Positions 1 to 8,316 of a stretch of 64,000 bases of DNA are shown here, one piece after another. The stretch comes from Burkholderiaceae bacterium (lineage in GTDB: Bacteria > Pseudomonadota > Gammaproteobacteria > Burkholderiales > Burkholderiaceae_E). The notes under the pieces were generated by a model. The model saw only the letters and a program-made list of their open reading frames with translations. It was not told where the DNA came from and made no database searches. Position numbers and translations under genes: made by a program. Position 1 is the stretch's first letter. Every line of letters starts with the position of its first letter. The stretch lies in the NCBI GenBank assembly GCA_019635275.1, contig JAHBZV010000005.1, positions 1 through 64,000 of the forward strand. The letters run 5' to 3'.

Positions 1-349
1 GTATACCTTGCTCATCGATGTCCTCGCTGTAGTCGTGAGTGCCCCGCCAGCGATTACACGTTGCCGCTAGGGAAGGTCCGCGCAGCTGGTTGGTTCTTGA
101 CTCAGAGTCGTTGGAAGATTTTGATTAATCGTGAACCGGTCAAACTTCAAGGCGATCTTGTCGAGAGAGCACGTCCTTTCCGCCCCGCTCCTTGCTGCGG
201 ATGGGCTGCCCCCTCGACCGTGTGTCGGGCGAGGAAGATACTCGGCCGCGCCGCGTCACGCATAACCAGTTCTCTAGCCGGGCCTCCGCGCGTTCAAAGT
301 TGTAGCTCTTGCTCTTGTCCGAATTCGTGCCAACGCAGGGTGTTTGGCG
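1..349. other. Left edge without a recognised gene
   Basis: This stretch precedes the end of the carboxyltransferase gene. A plus-strand frame is open from the window edge to base 366 and encodes a Cys/Arg-rich peptide containing CPRCSREC near its start, but I recognise no family and the frame overlaps the neighbouring gene's end. Bases 100-180 are visibly less GC-rich than the rest of the window, which could mark a transferred remnant or simply noncoding DNA. I see no tRNA, terminator hairpin or repeat here. Confidence 0.4.
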
Positions 350-1825
350 TCAAGTCGACAGGTTGATCTCGGTTTCTCCAAAACGAATTCGGGTCATTCG
401 CAGGTCCTTCAACGATCCGACGTACCGGATCAGCTCCATCAGCGGCGTCGTCCTGAACTGGTACGCCGGCTGCGGCTTGCGCAGCGGAGCCAGCAGCTCC
501 GGCGCGTAGAACGCGGCGAGCAGCAGCTCCTCGTCGGAAGCTCCGGAGCCGAGCTGCGCCCGAAGCGCCGGCAGCGCCGGCGCGAGATGTGCAGCCGGCG
601 GCTCGTCGGAGATCTGATCCGGCCGGATTCCGGCCCGCTCCAGGAACTCGTCCGAAGGCGCCGCAGCCAGCCTGCCGTAGTGTCCCATCGCGTACTTGCG
701 CACCTCGTCGGGGATCGTCTTGTAGCGCTCGCCCTGGACGACGTTGAGCACGGACTGCGTGATGATGTATTGCGCGAACGGGCTCACGAGGATCGGATAG
801 CCCAGGTCGCGCCGCACCCTGGCGGCCTCCTCGAGGATCTCCGGAAGCCGGTGCTCCATGCCCATCGTCGCGAGCTGCGAGCGCAGGTTCGAGATCATGC
901 CGCCGGGTACCTGGTGCTCGTAGAGCGCCGGGTCGTATTCCGCGACCCGACCCCTCGGCTTGCCCTCGCGTTCCGCCAGGCAGGCGAAGTAGCCCGACAC
1001 CTCCGCCAGGGCCGACCTGTCGATTCCCGTAGTGGCCCCGAGCGCGCGCGCGCGCTCGTCGATCTCCTCGGTCGAAGGCAGCGAGGCGCCGTTCGCGAGC
1101 GGCTCCGACGCGGTATAGCCGTACCGGAAGCCGGATTCGACCGCGATGCCGTAGACCTGCGGCGCCAGGCCGGACTGGCAATGCGAGTGCAGCTGCACCG
1201 GCGTGCCGGCGGCCGCCTGGACGACGGCCGGGAAGAGGGTACGCGCCCGCTCGGGCGTCAGGAGCCCGGTCGGATCCTTGATCGAGATGAAGTCGGCCTT
1301 CAGCGCGACCAGTTCCTTCGCGCGCTCCACGTAGTACGCGTCCGTGTGTACGGGCGAGAGCGTGTAGGTCATCATCGCGTTGACCTGCATTCCGGCCTCG
1401 TGCGCCGAGACGACCGACGACGCGATGTTCCGGTTGTCGTTGAGCGCGTCGTAGACGGTCAGCACCTTCACGCCGAGCCGTGCCAGCACGTACGAGTTCA
1501 GCGCCACCACGTCGTCCGGAAACAGCTCGAACGTGTACAGGCTCTGCCCGCGCGTAAGCCCGTCGCACGGCGTCTTCAGCCGCTCGCAGAGCAGCGCCAC
1601 GCGTTCCCAAGGGTTCTCGTGCAGGTAGCGCACGCAGACGTCGAAGACGGCGCCGCCGAGGATGTTGATGTACGAGTACCCGACGCGATCGATCGCCTCC
1701 AGGATCGGCGTCATCATGGCGGTGGTCATCCGGGTCGACCACAGGCACTGGTGTCCGTCGCGCAGCGTGACGTCGATCAGGCCGAACGGCCGCGGCGCCG
1801 CTGCCCCCGGCTTCTTCCTGCTCAT
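350..1825 (-). CDS. Biotin-dependent carboxyltransferase subunit (OadA / transcarboxylase-5S / PycB-like)
   Basis: A 491-residue protein of the DRE-TIM carboxyltransferase family, which moves CO2 between carboxybiotin and a 2-oxo acid such as pyruvate or oxaloacetate. The N-terminal LRDGHQ motif, the lysine expected to be carbamylated in ISIKDPTG and the metal ligands in LHSHC are all visible, so the metal site looks intact. The protein ends at FGETEINLST with no C-terminal biotin domain; the carrier is encoded separately two genes upstream. Substrate-loop segments differ from standard pyruvate enzymes (LGGAVFD instead of WGGATFD, RGQSLYTF instead of RGQNLLGY), so the accepted substrate is uncertain. 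The ATG at 1825 overlaps the stop of the biotin carboxylase gene by four bases (ATGA), implying translational coupling. I infer a soluble three-component carboxylase rather than a sodium-pumping decarboxylase, because no beta or gamma membrane subunit is present. Confidence 0.85.
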   Translation of the reverse strand: MSRKKPGAAAPRPFGLIDVTLRDGHQCLWSTRMTTAMMTPILEAIDRVGYSYINILGGAVFDVCVRYLHENPWERVALLCERLKTPCDGLTRGQSLYTFELFPDDVVALNSYVLARLGVKVLTVYDALNDNRNIASSVVSAHEAGMQVNAMMTYTLSPVHTDAYYVERAKELVALKADFISIKDPTGLLTPERARTLFPAVVQAAAGTPVQLHSHCQSGLAPQVYGIAVESGFRYGYTASEPLANGASLPSTEEIDERARALGATTGIDRSALAEVSGYFACLAEREGKPRGRVAEYDPALYEHQVPGGMISNLRSQLATMGMEHRLPEILEEAARVRRDLGYPILVSPFAQYIITQSVLNVVQGERYKTIPDEVRKYAMGHYGRLAAAPSDEFLERAGIRPDQISDEPPAAHLAPALPALRAQLGSGASDEELLLAAFYAPELLAPLRKPQPAYQFRTTPLMELIRYVGSLKDLRMTRIRFGETEINLST

Positions 1826-3198
1826 CGTGCCTCCCTCAGGAATTGCTCGACGAAGCGCGTGTGGACGTCGCCGCGTCGAAAGTCTTCGGATCGCAACAGC
1901 CGCTGATGGAACGGCGCGGTCGTCTTGACCCCGTCGACGCGTAGCTCGGCCAGCGCCCGCGCCATCCGCGCCATGGCCTCGGTGCGATCCTTCCCCCAGG
2001 CGACGAGCTTGGCGAGGAGCGAGTCGTAGTAGGGCGGAACCCGATAGCCGGGGTAGACGTGCGAGTCGACCCGGATGCCCGGTCCGCCCGGCCAGTGCAC
2101 GTCGGAGATCACCCCGGGCGCCGGCGCGAAGCCGGCGTCGGCATCCTCGGCGTTGATCCGGCACTCGATCGCGTGGCCGGCCAGCCGGACGTCCGCCTGG
2201 CCGATGCCGAGCTTGTCGCCCTGGGCGATTCGGATCTGCTCCTTGACGATGTCGACCCCCGTGATCATCTCGGTCACCGGATGCTCGACCTGGATCCGCG
2301 TGTTCATCTCCATGAAGTAGAACTCGCCGGTCTGCGGGTCGAGGATGCACTCGATCGTGCCGGCGCTTCGATATCCGGCGTGCCGGCACAGGCGCACCGC
2401 TGCCTCGACGATCCGTTCGCGCAGGCCGGGATCGAGCACCGGCGAAGGCCCCTCCTCGAGCAACTTCTGGTTGCGCCGCTGCACCGAGCAATCGCGCTCG
2501 CCGAGGTGAAGGACGTTCTCGCCGTCCGAAAGGATCTGGATTTCGATGTGCCGGATCCGCGTGAGGAACTTCTCGACGTAGATCGCGTCGTCGCCGAACG
2601 CCGCCTTGGCCTCGCGGGCGGCGTTCTCGTATTGCAAGGCCAGGTCTTCGCTGCGGTGGACCTCCCTCATCCCGCGGCCGCCGCCGCCCGCCGCGGCCTT
2701 CAGGATCACCGGGTAGCCAAGCGAGTCGGCGATCGCCCGCGCCTGGATCGGGTCGCCGACCGTGCCGCGCGAGCCGGGCGTCGTCGGAACGTCGGCTTCC
2801 TCGGCCACCGCGCGCGCGCGCGCCTTGTCTCCCATCATCGCGATGACGTCGGCCGATGGTCCGATGAACGCGATGCCCTCCTGCTCGCAGGCCCTCGCGA
2901 AGCCGGCGTTCTCGGAGAGAAAGCCGTAGCCGGGGTGTATCGCTTCGGCCTTGAACATCGACGCAGCGGACAGGATGAACTGGCCGTTCAGGTAACTCTG
3001 TGCCGAACGTGCGGGGCCGATGCAGACGGCGTGATCCGCGAGGCGTACCGGGAGGCTGTCGCGGTCGGCCTCGGAATAGACCTGGACGGTCTCGAGACCC
3101 AATTCGTGGCACGCGCGATGGATCCGCACAGCGATCTCGCCGCGATTGGCGATCAACACCCGCCTGAAGGGCCGGACTGCGTGATCGTCGTGTCTCAT
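1822..3198 (-). CDS. Biotin carboxylase subunit (AccC-like)
   Basis: A 458-residue ATP-grasp enzyme that carboxylates the biotin of the carrier protein using ATP and bicarbonate. The N-terminal domain starts with RVLIANRGEIAVRI, the glycine-rich ATP loop is KAAAGGGGRGM, and the catalytic segment EMNTRIQVEHPVTE is intact. Length matches stand-alone biotin carboxylases of about 450 residues. It lies between the carrier gene, 36 bases upstream, and the carboxyltransferase gene, with which it overlaps by ATGA. It could in principle serve acetyl-CoA carboxylase, but the operon partner is an OadA/5S-type carboxyltransferase, so I infer a 2-oxo-acid or related carboxylase. The start is ATG at 3198. 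Confidence 0.9.
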   Translation of the reverse strand: MRHDDHAVRPFRRVLIANRGEIAVRIHRACHELGLETVQVYSEADRDSLPVRLADHAVCIGPARSAQSYLNGQFILSAASMFKAEAIHPGYGFLSENAGFARACEQEGIAFIGPSADVIAMMGDKARARAVAEEADVPTTPGSRGTVGDPIQARAIADSLGYPVILKAAAGGGGRGMREVHRSEDLALQYENAAREAKAAFGDDAIYVEKFLTRIRHIEIQILSDGENVLHLGERDCSVQRRNQKLLEEGPSPVLDPGLRERIVEAAVRLCRHAGYRSAGTIECILDPQTGEFYFMEMNTRIQVEHPVTEMITGVDIVKEQIRIAQGDKLGIGQADVRLAGHAIECRINAEDADAGFAPAPGVISDVHWPGGPGIRVDSHVYPGYRVPPYYDSLLAKLVAWGKDRTEAMARMARALAELRVDGVKTTAPFHQRLLRSEDFRRGDVHTRFVEQFLREAR

Positions 3199-3234
3199 CG
3201 GTGCCGGGCCGCCGGGTGCTCGCGGTTCATGCGC

Positions 3235-3777
3235 TCAGACCGGGGTGATGACGATCAGGGGCTGGCCGTATTCGACCGCCTCGCCGTCCCCAACCAGGAT
3301 CTCGGCGACCGTTCCGCGGCACTGCGCCGGAATCGAGTTCATCAGCTTCATGACCTCGATGATGCAGACCGTGGTGTCGGGCGAGACGGCGGCGCCCACC
3401 TCGACGAATGGCTTGGCGCCAGGCTCGGGCGCGCGGTAGAAGGTGCCGACCATCGGGGACTTGATCACGGTCGCGCCTTCGGGAAGTTCACGGACCCCCT
3501 TCGCTGGCGCAGGCGCCGAGGGGCGCGCCGCGACGGGGGCGGGCTGGCTGGCCGCCGGCGCGGGGTTCGCAGTCGGGGCGGGCGCGGGCGGCGCCGAATG
3601 GCCGTTGAGCGGCGCATCCGCACGCGAAGCGGGCGCGACCGGCGCATCGGGACCGCCACGACGCAGCTCGAGCTCGAGGTCGCCCGAGCGCAAGCGGAAC
3701 TCGCGGAACTGGGACGACGACTTGATCAGCTCGACCAGCTGCAGCAATTCCTGGTAGCTCAGGCCCTGCATGCCCAC
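3235..3777 (-). CDS. Biotin carboxyl carrier protein (AccB-like)
   Basis: A 180-residue carrier with a short N-terminal domain (residues 1-40), a Pro/Ala-rich flexible linker (about 44-95) and a C-terminal biotinyl domain. The biotinylation motif is EVMKLMN, with the acceptor lysine at residue 144; valine replaces the more usual alanine before Met. I chose the GTG at 3777 because an AGGAG Shine-Dalgarno sequence lies five bases upstream; an ATG two codons downstream (3771) is possible. It is the first gene of the carrier-carboxylase-carboxyltransferase operon and is transcribed away from the BKACE gene across a 150-bp region containing palindromes. The N-terminal sequence [12 protein letters not shown] resembles AccB of fatty-acid synthesis, but the context suggests a dedicated catabolic role. 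Confidence 0.88.
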   Translation of the reverse strand: MGMQGLSYQELLQLVELIKSSSQFREFRLRSGDLELELRRGGPDAPVAPASRADAPLNGHSAPPAPAPTANPAPAASQPAPVAARPSAPAPAKGVRELPEGATVIKSPMVGTFYRAPEPGAKPFVEVGAAVSPDTTVCIIEVMKLMNSIPAQCRGTVAEILVGDGEAVEYGQPLIVITPV

Positions 3778-3928
3778 GGTGTCTCCTTTCGAAATCCCGT
3801 TTCTTTGAACGAGACAAATCGTTTCATCGCTAGAAATGATTGCACGGCCGCGCTAGAATGGCAATAATGAAATTTGACATTTCGATCATCGAAATTCCTG
3901 CCCGAGACGCGCGCCGAGAGAGGAGACC
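3778..3928. promoter_or_regulatory. Divergent promoter region with TTTCGAT/ATCGAAA palindrome
   Basis: Between the divergent carboxylase and BKACE operons lies a perfect inverted repeat ATTTCGAT-C-ATCGAAAT at 3879-3895. A less perfect copy, ATCGTTTC with GAAATGAT, lies at about 3818-3840, and a short TTTCGAAA at 3786-3793. A consensus-like -35 hexamer TTGACA (3874-3879) abuts the main palindrome, but I see no convincing -10 at the right distance. The symmetric sites look like operators for a dimeric repressor or activator controlling both operons; no regulator gene is adjacent, so the factor is unknown. Confidence 0.45.
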
Positions 3929-4771
3929 ATGACGACACCCACCATCATCACCGTGGCAATCACCGGCGCGTTGCCGCGCAAGAAGGACAACCCCGCCGTG
4001 CCGGTGACCCCGGCGGAGCAGATCGAATCGACGCACGAAGCCTTCGAGGCGGGCGCCTCGCTGGTGCACGTTCACGTGCGCGCGCCCGACGAGTCGCCCA
4101 GCTCGGACCCGGAGCTCTTCGCCCGCGTCCAGGAGGGCGTGAGGAAGCATTGCCCCGGGATGATCATCCAGTTCTCCACCGGCGGCCGCGGCCGCGAGCA
4201 GTCGGCGCGCGGCGCGATGCTGGCGCTTCGACCGGACATGGCATCGCTGGCGACGGGTTCGGTCAACTTCCCCGCCAGCATCTACGAGAACCCGCCCGAC
4301 TTCGTCGAGGGTCTGGCGAAGACGATGCTCGAGCTCGACATCAAGCCCGAGATCGAGGTTTTCGACGTCGCGATGCTCTACAACGCGGTCCAGCTGGCAA
4401 AGAAGGGGCTGCTCAGGACGCCGCTCCACGTCCAGTTCGTTCTCGGCATCCAGAACGCGCTCCCGGCCCGTCGATCCGTCTTCGATTTCCTTCGCAGCGA
4501 GCTTCGCGAGCTGATGCCCGACGCGACGTGGGTCGCCGCGGGAACCGGCCGTTTCCAGTGGGAGGTCAACCAGTGGTGCCTGGAAACCGGTGGCCACTGC
4601 CGCACCGGGCTCGAGGACAACGTCAAGTTCGATCCGACGAGGCTGGCTGCCAGCAATGCGGAGCTCGTCAAGAAGATCGCCGACGTCTGCGAGCAGTACG
4701 GTCGACACGTCGCGAGCCCCGCGGAGGCGCGCCAGCTGCTCGGCCTTGCGCCCGTGGCCGCAATCCACTGA
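3929..4771 (+). CDS. Beta-keto acid cleavage enzyme (BKACE / 3-keto-5-aminohexanoate cleavage family)
   Basis: A 280-residue zinc-dependent TIM-barrel enzyme of the BKACE family (formerly DUF849), which condenses a beta-keto acid with acetyl-CoA to give acetoacetate and a new CoA ester. The zinc ligands are visible as HVHVR (His47 and His49), and the GLEDN motif supplies the third ligand. GSVNFP and the C-terminal SNAELV segment are also typical. The ATG at 3929 follows a GAGAGAGGAG ribosome binding site. The CoA-acylating aldehyde dehydrogenase gene begins 48 bases downstream, so the two probably form an operon in which one CoA ester links both reactions. BKACE members act on many substrates; the actual beta-keto acid cannot be read from the sequence. 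Confidence 0.88.
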   Translation: MTTPTIITVAITGALPRKKDNPAVPVTPAEQIESTHEAFEAGASLVHVHVRAPDESPSSDPELFARVQEGVRKHCPGMIIQFSTGGRGREQSARGAMLALRPDMASLATGSVNFPASIYENPPDFVEGLAKTMLELDIKPEIEVFDVAMLYNAVQLAKKGLLRTPLHVQFVLGIQNALPARRSVFDFLRSELRELMPDATWVAAGTGRFQWEVNQWCLETGGHCRTGLEDNVKFDPTRLAASNAELVKKIADVCEQYGRHVASPAEARQLLGLAPVAAIH

Positions 4772-4819
4772 CGGCAAGTCAAACGGCCCCCCGCTGAACC
4801 CCTCTGCGAGACGCAACCC

Positions 4820-6250
4820 ATGTCGGCAAACCCTGTCCAGGACCTCCGCGCCGCGGAGGCGAGCACGGTGGTCGCAGCATTGATCGCCAGGGCGCGCACC
4901 GCCCAGCGCGAGTACGAGCGATGCAACCAGCAGCAGGTCGACGAGGCAACGCTGGCCGCCGGATGGGCGATCATCGAGCCCTCGCGCAACCGGGAACTTG
5001 CCGAGATGGCAGTCCGGGAGACGGGGCTCGGGAACGTCGAAGACAAGTTCGTCAAGAACCACCGCAAGACGCTGGGACTGCTGCGCGACCTGCAGGGCGT
5101 CCGGACCGTCGGAGTGATCTCCGAGGATCCGGCGCGGGGGCTGCTCGAGATCGCGCGGCCGGCCGGGGTGGTGGCGGCGATCACGCCATCGACGAATCCG
5201 GCCGCCACGCCTGCGAACAAGATCATCAACGCTCTGAAGGGCCGTAACGCGATCATCCTCGCGCCATCGCCGAAAGGGCTGGGCACCTGCACGGCGCTCG
5301 TGGGCTACGTCCGGTCCGCGCTGGAGCAGCTCGGGCTGCCGCCCGACCTGGTGCAACATCTGCCGGCCCCGGTGACGAAGGCGACGACCCACGAACTGAT
5401 GCGCCAGGCCGACCTGATCGTCGCCACCGGCTCGCAGAGCAACGTCCGGGCGGCCTATTCGAGCGGCACGCCGGCCTTCGGCGTTGGCGCGGGCAATGCT
5501 GCCTCGATCATCGACGTCTCGGCGAACCTTCGCGACGCGGCGCAGGCCATCGCCGCATCGAAGTGCTTCGACAACGCGACCAGCTGCTCGTCGGAGAACA
5601 GCGTCGTCGTCCTGGACGCGGTCTACGAGCAGGCGCTGGCCGCGCTCGAGGCGGCTGGCGGCGTGATGCTCGACGCCGACGAGAAGCGCCGCCTGCAGAC
5701 GACCATGTGGCCGCAGGGCAAGCTGTCCTCGACGATTATCGCTCAGTCCGCACCGCGCATCGCCGAACTCGCGCAGCTGTCGCGCCCGCAACTCTCGGGC
5801 GCGCGCTTTCTGATGGTCGAAGAGTCCGGCATGGGGCCGGACTGCCCGTTCTCCGGCGAAAAGCTGTCGCCGGTGCTGGCGGTCTACCGTGCGCGTGATT
5901 TCGACGACGCGTGCCGCATCGTCGGCGAGATCTACTCATACCAGGGCGCGGGCCACTCGGTGGGTATTCACTCGGCAAGTGACGAGAACATCCTTCGGCT
6001 CGGCCTCGAGCTGCCGGTGTGCCGGGTGATCGTCAACCAGGCCCACTGTTTCGCGACCGGTGGCAGCTTCGACAACGGCTTGCCGTTCTCGCTGTCGATG
6101 GGCTGCGGCACCTGGGGCGGCAACAGCTTCTCCGAGAACCTCGACTACCGCCACTACCTGAACATCACCCGGATCGCGCGGCGAATCGCCCCGCGCGAGC
6201 CGAGTGTCGACGAAATCTTCGGCGACTACCTGGCCAGGCACGACAGATAA
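4820..6250 (+). CDS. CoA-acylating aldehyde dehydrogenase, sulfoacetaldehyde dehydrogenase (SauS) type
   Basis: A 476-residue aldehyde dehydrogenase of the acylating branch, which oxidises an aldehyde to an acyl-CoA with NAD(P). The catalytic cysteine lies in FDNATSCSSENS, a form shared with the N-terminal half of AdhE and with proteins annotated as acylating sulfoacetaldehyde dehydrogenase. The cofactor-region motifs PSTNPAATP and GVGAGN and the C-terminal SMGCGTWGGNS signature also fit. It follows the BKACE gene on the same strand. Sulfoacetaldehyde is the best-known substrate of close relatives, but next to a BKACE another semialdehyde is equally possible. The gene converges with the acyl-CoA dehydrogenase gene only 42 bases away. 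Confidence 0.82.
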   Translation: MSANPVQDLRAAEASTVVAALIARARTAQREYERCNQQQVDEATLAAGWAIIEPSRNRELAEMAVRETGLGNVEDKFVKNHRKTLGLLRDLQGVRTVGVISEDPARGLLEIARPAGVVAAITPSTNPAATPANKIINALKGRNAIILAPSPKGLGTCTALVGYVRSALEQLGLPPDLVQHLPAPVTKATTHELMRQADLIVATGSQSNVRAAYSSGTPAFGVGAGNAASIIDVSANLRDAAQAIAASKCFDNATSCSSENSVVVLDAVYEQALAALEAAGGVMLDADEKRRLQTTMWPQGKLSSTIIAQSAPRIAELAQLSRPQLSGARFLMVEESGMGPDCPFSGEKLSPVLAVYRARDFDDACRIVGEIYSYQGAGHSVGIHSASDENILRLGLELPVCRVIVNQAHCFATGGSFDNGLPFSLSMGCGTWGGNSFSENLDYRHYLNITRIARRIAPREPSVDEIFGDYLARHDR

Positions 6251-6271
6251 GGCGCGCCATCGCGGCGCGCC
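6251..6271. terminator. Hairpin between convergent genes
   Basis: Two copies of GGCGCGCC separated by ATCGC can form an 8-bp GC-only stem directly after the aldehyde dehydrogenase stop codon and just past the end of the convergent acyl-CoA dehydrogenase gene. No T-tract follows on either strand, so it may act as a weak bidirectional terminator or as an RNA 3' end stabiliser. Confidence 0.4.
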
Positions 6272-6292
6272 GCGCCCGGCCCCGGCGCCGCC

Positions 6293-7435
6293 TCAGAGGC
6301 CCATCGCCTTGCCGATGATCTGCCGCTGGATCTGCGAGGTGCCCGCGCCGATCGTCGCGAACTGGCAGTCGCGCAGGAAGCGCTGCGCGTGGTATTCCAT
6401 CGCGTACGAGTAGCCGCCCAGCACCTGCATCATGTTCCGGGTGAGGCGCACCACCAGCTCCGAGGCGAACAGCTTGGCCATCGAGGCCTCCTTGCGGCAC
6501 TCCTTGCCGGCGTCGAACATCTGGGCGGCGCGATAGGTCAGCAGCCTGGCCGCGTCCAGCTCGGTCTGCATCTGGGCGAAGATTTCGCGGATCTCGGCGA
6601 ACCGGCCGATCGACCTGCCGAACTGCTTGCGATCGCTCGCGTAGGCGAGCCCGTAGTCGAGCGCCTCCTGCCCGACGCCGACCCAGCGGGCAGCAGCGCC
6701 GATGCGATCGAGCTCGAGGCTGTGGCTCACGACACCCCAGCCCCGGTCGACCTCGCCGACGACGCGTTCCATCGGCACGCGCACGTCGTCGAAGAAGACC
6801 GCGCAGTAGGAGCTCGCCTTGACGCCGAGCTTCGGGATCGGCCGCACCTCGACACCCTTCGCCTTCGTATCCACGATGAACGCGGTGATGCCCTCGCGGT
6901 CCGGCACGTCGCGGTTGCTGCGCGTCGACACGAGCATGTGGTCGGCGATGTCGGCGCCGGTGATGAAGATCTTCTGCCCGTCGATCCGGAAGCCGTCGCC
7001 GACACGCGTCGCGGTCGTGCGGATCGACGCGGCGTCGCTGCCCGCCTCCGGCTCGGTGTATGCGATCGAGAACCGCGTCTCGCCGCGCGCGAGCGGTGGC
7101 AGGAATTCCTGTTTCTGCGCCTCCGATCCGAGGTCGAGAATCGCCACGCCCGCAGCGAGGATCGAGACCTGGAAGCTCATCTGCAGTGGCAGCAGCCGCT
7201 TGCTCAGCTCCTCCTGGAAGAGCGCCGATTCGACGCAGCCGAGCCCGGCGCCGCCATAGCGCTCCGGGAGCGGGATTCCGATGAACCCGAGCTCGCCCAT
7301 CCTGCGATAGAGGTCGTGCGGGTAATACGCCTCTTCGTCCATGCGCCGGAACAGTTCTTCGGTGCATTCGGCGCGCGCGAATCGCGCGACCGAATCGCGC
7401 AGCATCTCCTGTTCGGCCGTCAACGAAAAATCCAT
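6293..7435 (-). CDS. Acyl-CoA dehydrogenase
   Basis: A 380-residue FAD flavoenzyme that introduces the alpha-beta double bond into an acyl-CoA and passes electrons to ETF. Typical landmarks are present: TEPEAGSD in the middle domain, DRKQFG in the C-terminal domain and the LGGYSYAMEY segment, where Glu347 is the expected catalytic base. The start is ATG at 7435 (MDFSLTAEQ), the standard N-terminus of the family. It is the last gene of the eleven-gene operon running from 20528. It is the second acyl-CoA dehydrogenase there; unlike the GCDH-like protein upstream it has the classic base position, suggesting two different dehydrogenation steps in one pathway. Confidence 0.9.
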   Translation of the reverse strand: MDFSLTAEQEMLRDSVARFARAECTEELFRRMDEEAYYPHDLYRRMGELGFIGIPLPERYGGAGLGCVESALFQEELSKRLLPLQMSFQVSILAAGVAILDLGSEAQKQEFLPPLARGETRFSIAYTEPEAGSDAASIRTTATRVGDGFRIDGQKIFITGADIADHMLVSTRSNRDVPDREGITAFIVDTKAKGVEVRPIPKLGVKASSYCAVFFDDVRVPMERVVGEVDRGWGVVSHSLELDRIGAAARWVGVGQEALDYGLAYASDRKQFGRSIGRFAEIREIFAQMQTELDAARLLTYRAAQMFDAGKECRKEASMAKLFASELVVRLTRNMMQVLGGYSYAMEYHAQRFLRDCQFATIGAGTSQIQRQIIGKAMGL

Positions 7436-7487
7436 CGGCAAAGCGCTCCCTGGTGTTCGGGCCGGACCCGCCCGGCCCCCGATTCCT

Positions 7488-8294
7488 CTAGCCCGCGCGT
7501 TCCCGTCGCCGCAGGATGCCGCCGGGATCGACCCGGCCGCGCAGCAGCCGCAATTCCTCCTCGGTGGGCGGTTCGGTCTGCGGGACGTGCGCGGGAACGA
7601 TCGGCTCGAACCCGGTGTTGCGCAGCACGTCGTCGACGCTGACGCCGGGGTGCAGCGAGTGCAGGCGCATCCGCTTGCTCTGCTCCTCGAAGTCGAAGAT
7701 GCACAGCGGGGTGATGCAGAAGCGCGGTCCGCCGCCGGGGAAACCAAGCCGCTCGCGGTGGTCGCCGCCCTCGCCCCAGCCGAAGGTCGAAACGAAGTCG
7801 CATCGCTCGACGAAGATGCGCCGGTCGTGCGACGCGACGTAGAGGTAGTAGCGGCCGATCGAGGTCGCCGCGCTCGGCGTGCCCACCGCGCCCGGGCCGC
7901 GGAACTTCAGCCGCCGGTAGTCGTCGCCGACACCGATCAGGTTGGCGTTTCCGTACGGATCGATCTGCAGCGCGCCGACCGCGAACAGGTCGGTGATCTT
8001 GTCGAACGCGTCGAATACCTCGTAGTGAATGTACTGCGACTCCGCCCAACGCGACTGTCGCCAGTCCGTCAGTGAGGCGAAGTCGGGCATGACCGGTTCG
8101 TCGTAGAGATTCGTGCGCGTGTGCGCGAGCATCACGATCATGTTCGGACCGTGGTGCAGGTGCGCCAGCAGGACACCGGCGCGCGGCACCGGTACGTTGG
8201 CGCCGACGAGTGCGCGCTCGCCGTCGGCGATCTGCCGGGAAAGGAAGACCGCGTTCAGCTCGTCGATCGTGCAGGGGCGCTCGGTGGCGTTCAT
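7488..8294 (-). CDS. Class I CoA-transferase beta-subunit-like protein (GctB / IpdB type)
   Basis: A 268-residue protein clearly related to glutaconate CoA-transferase subunit B: AVGALQIDPYGNAN, GGDHRERLGFPGG and the C-terminal GVSVDDVLRNTGFE are diagnostic. In true transferases a catalytic glutamate lies in a VESG motif near residue 54; the matching segment here reads NMIVMLAHTR (residues 51-60), so the glutamate seems to be replaced by Met55. The steroid-ring hydrolase IpdAB is a known member that lacks this glutamate and hydrolyses a C-C bond instead of transferring CoA, so a similar ring- or chain-cleaving role is plausible here. It lies 22 bases downstream of its alpha-subunit partner. 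The alignment was made by eye. Confidence 0.78.
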   Translation of the reverse strand: MNATERPCTIDELNAVFLSRQIADGERALVGANVPVPRAGVLLAHLHHGPNMIVMLAHTRTNLYDEPVMPDFASLTDWRQSRWAESQYIHYEVFDAFDKITDLFAVGALQIDPYGNANLIGVGDDYRRLKFRGPGAVGTPSAATSIGRYYLYVASHDRRIFVERCDFVSTFGWGEGGDHRERLGFPGGGPRFCITPLCIFDFEEQSKRMRLHSLHPGVSVDDVLRNTGFEPIVPAHVPQTEPPTEEELRLLRGRVDPGGILRRRERAG

Positions 8295-8316
8295 CGCGTT
8301 CGCGCAGGCGTGAAAG

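Noticed and set aside
344..1906. A 520-codon plus-strand frame opposite the carboxyltransferase gene
   Set aside because: It is a shadow of the real gene with an arginine-rich, low-information product and no family resemblance.
350..3777. Sodium-pumping oxaloacetate decarboxylase
   Set aside because: The alpha-like subunit is present, but there is no OadB or OadG gene and a biotin carboxylase is included, which points to an ATP-dependent carboxylase.
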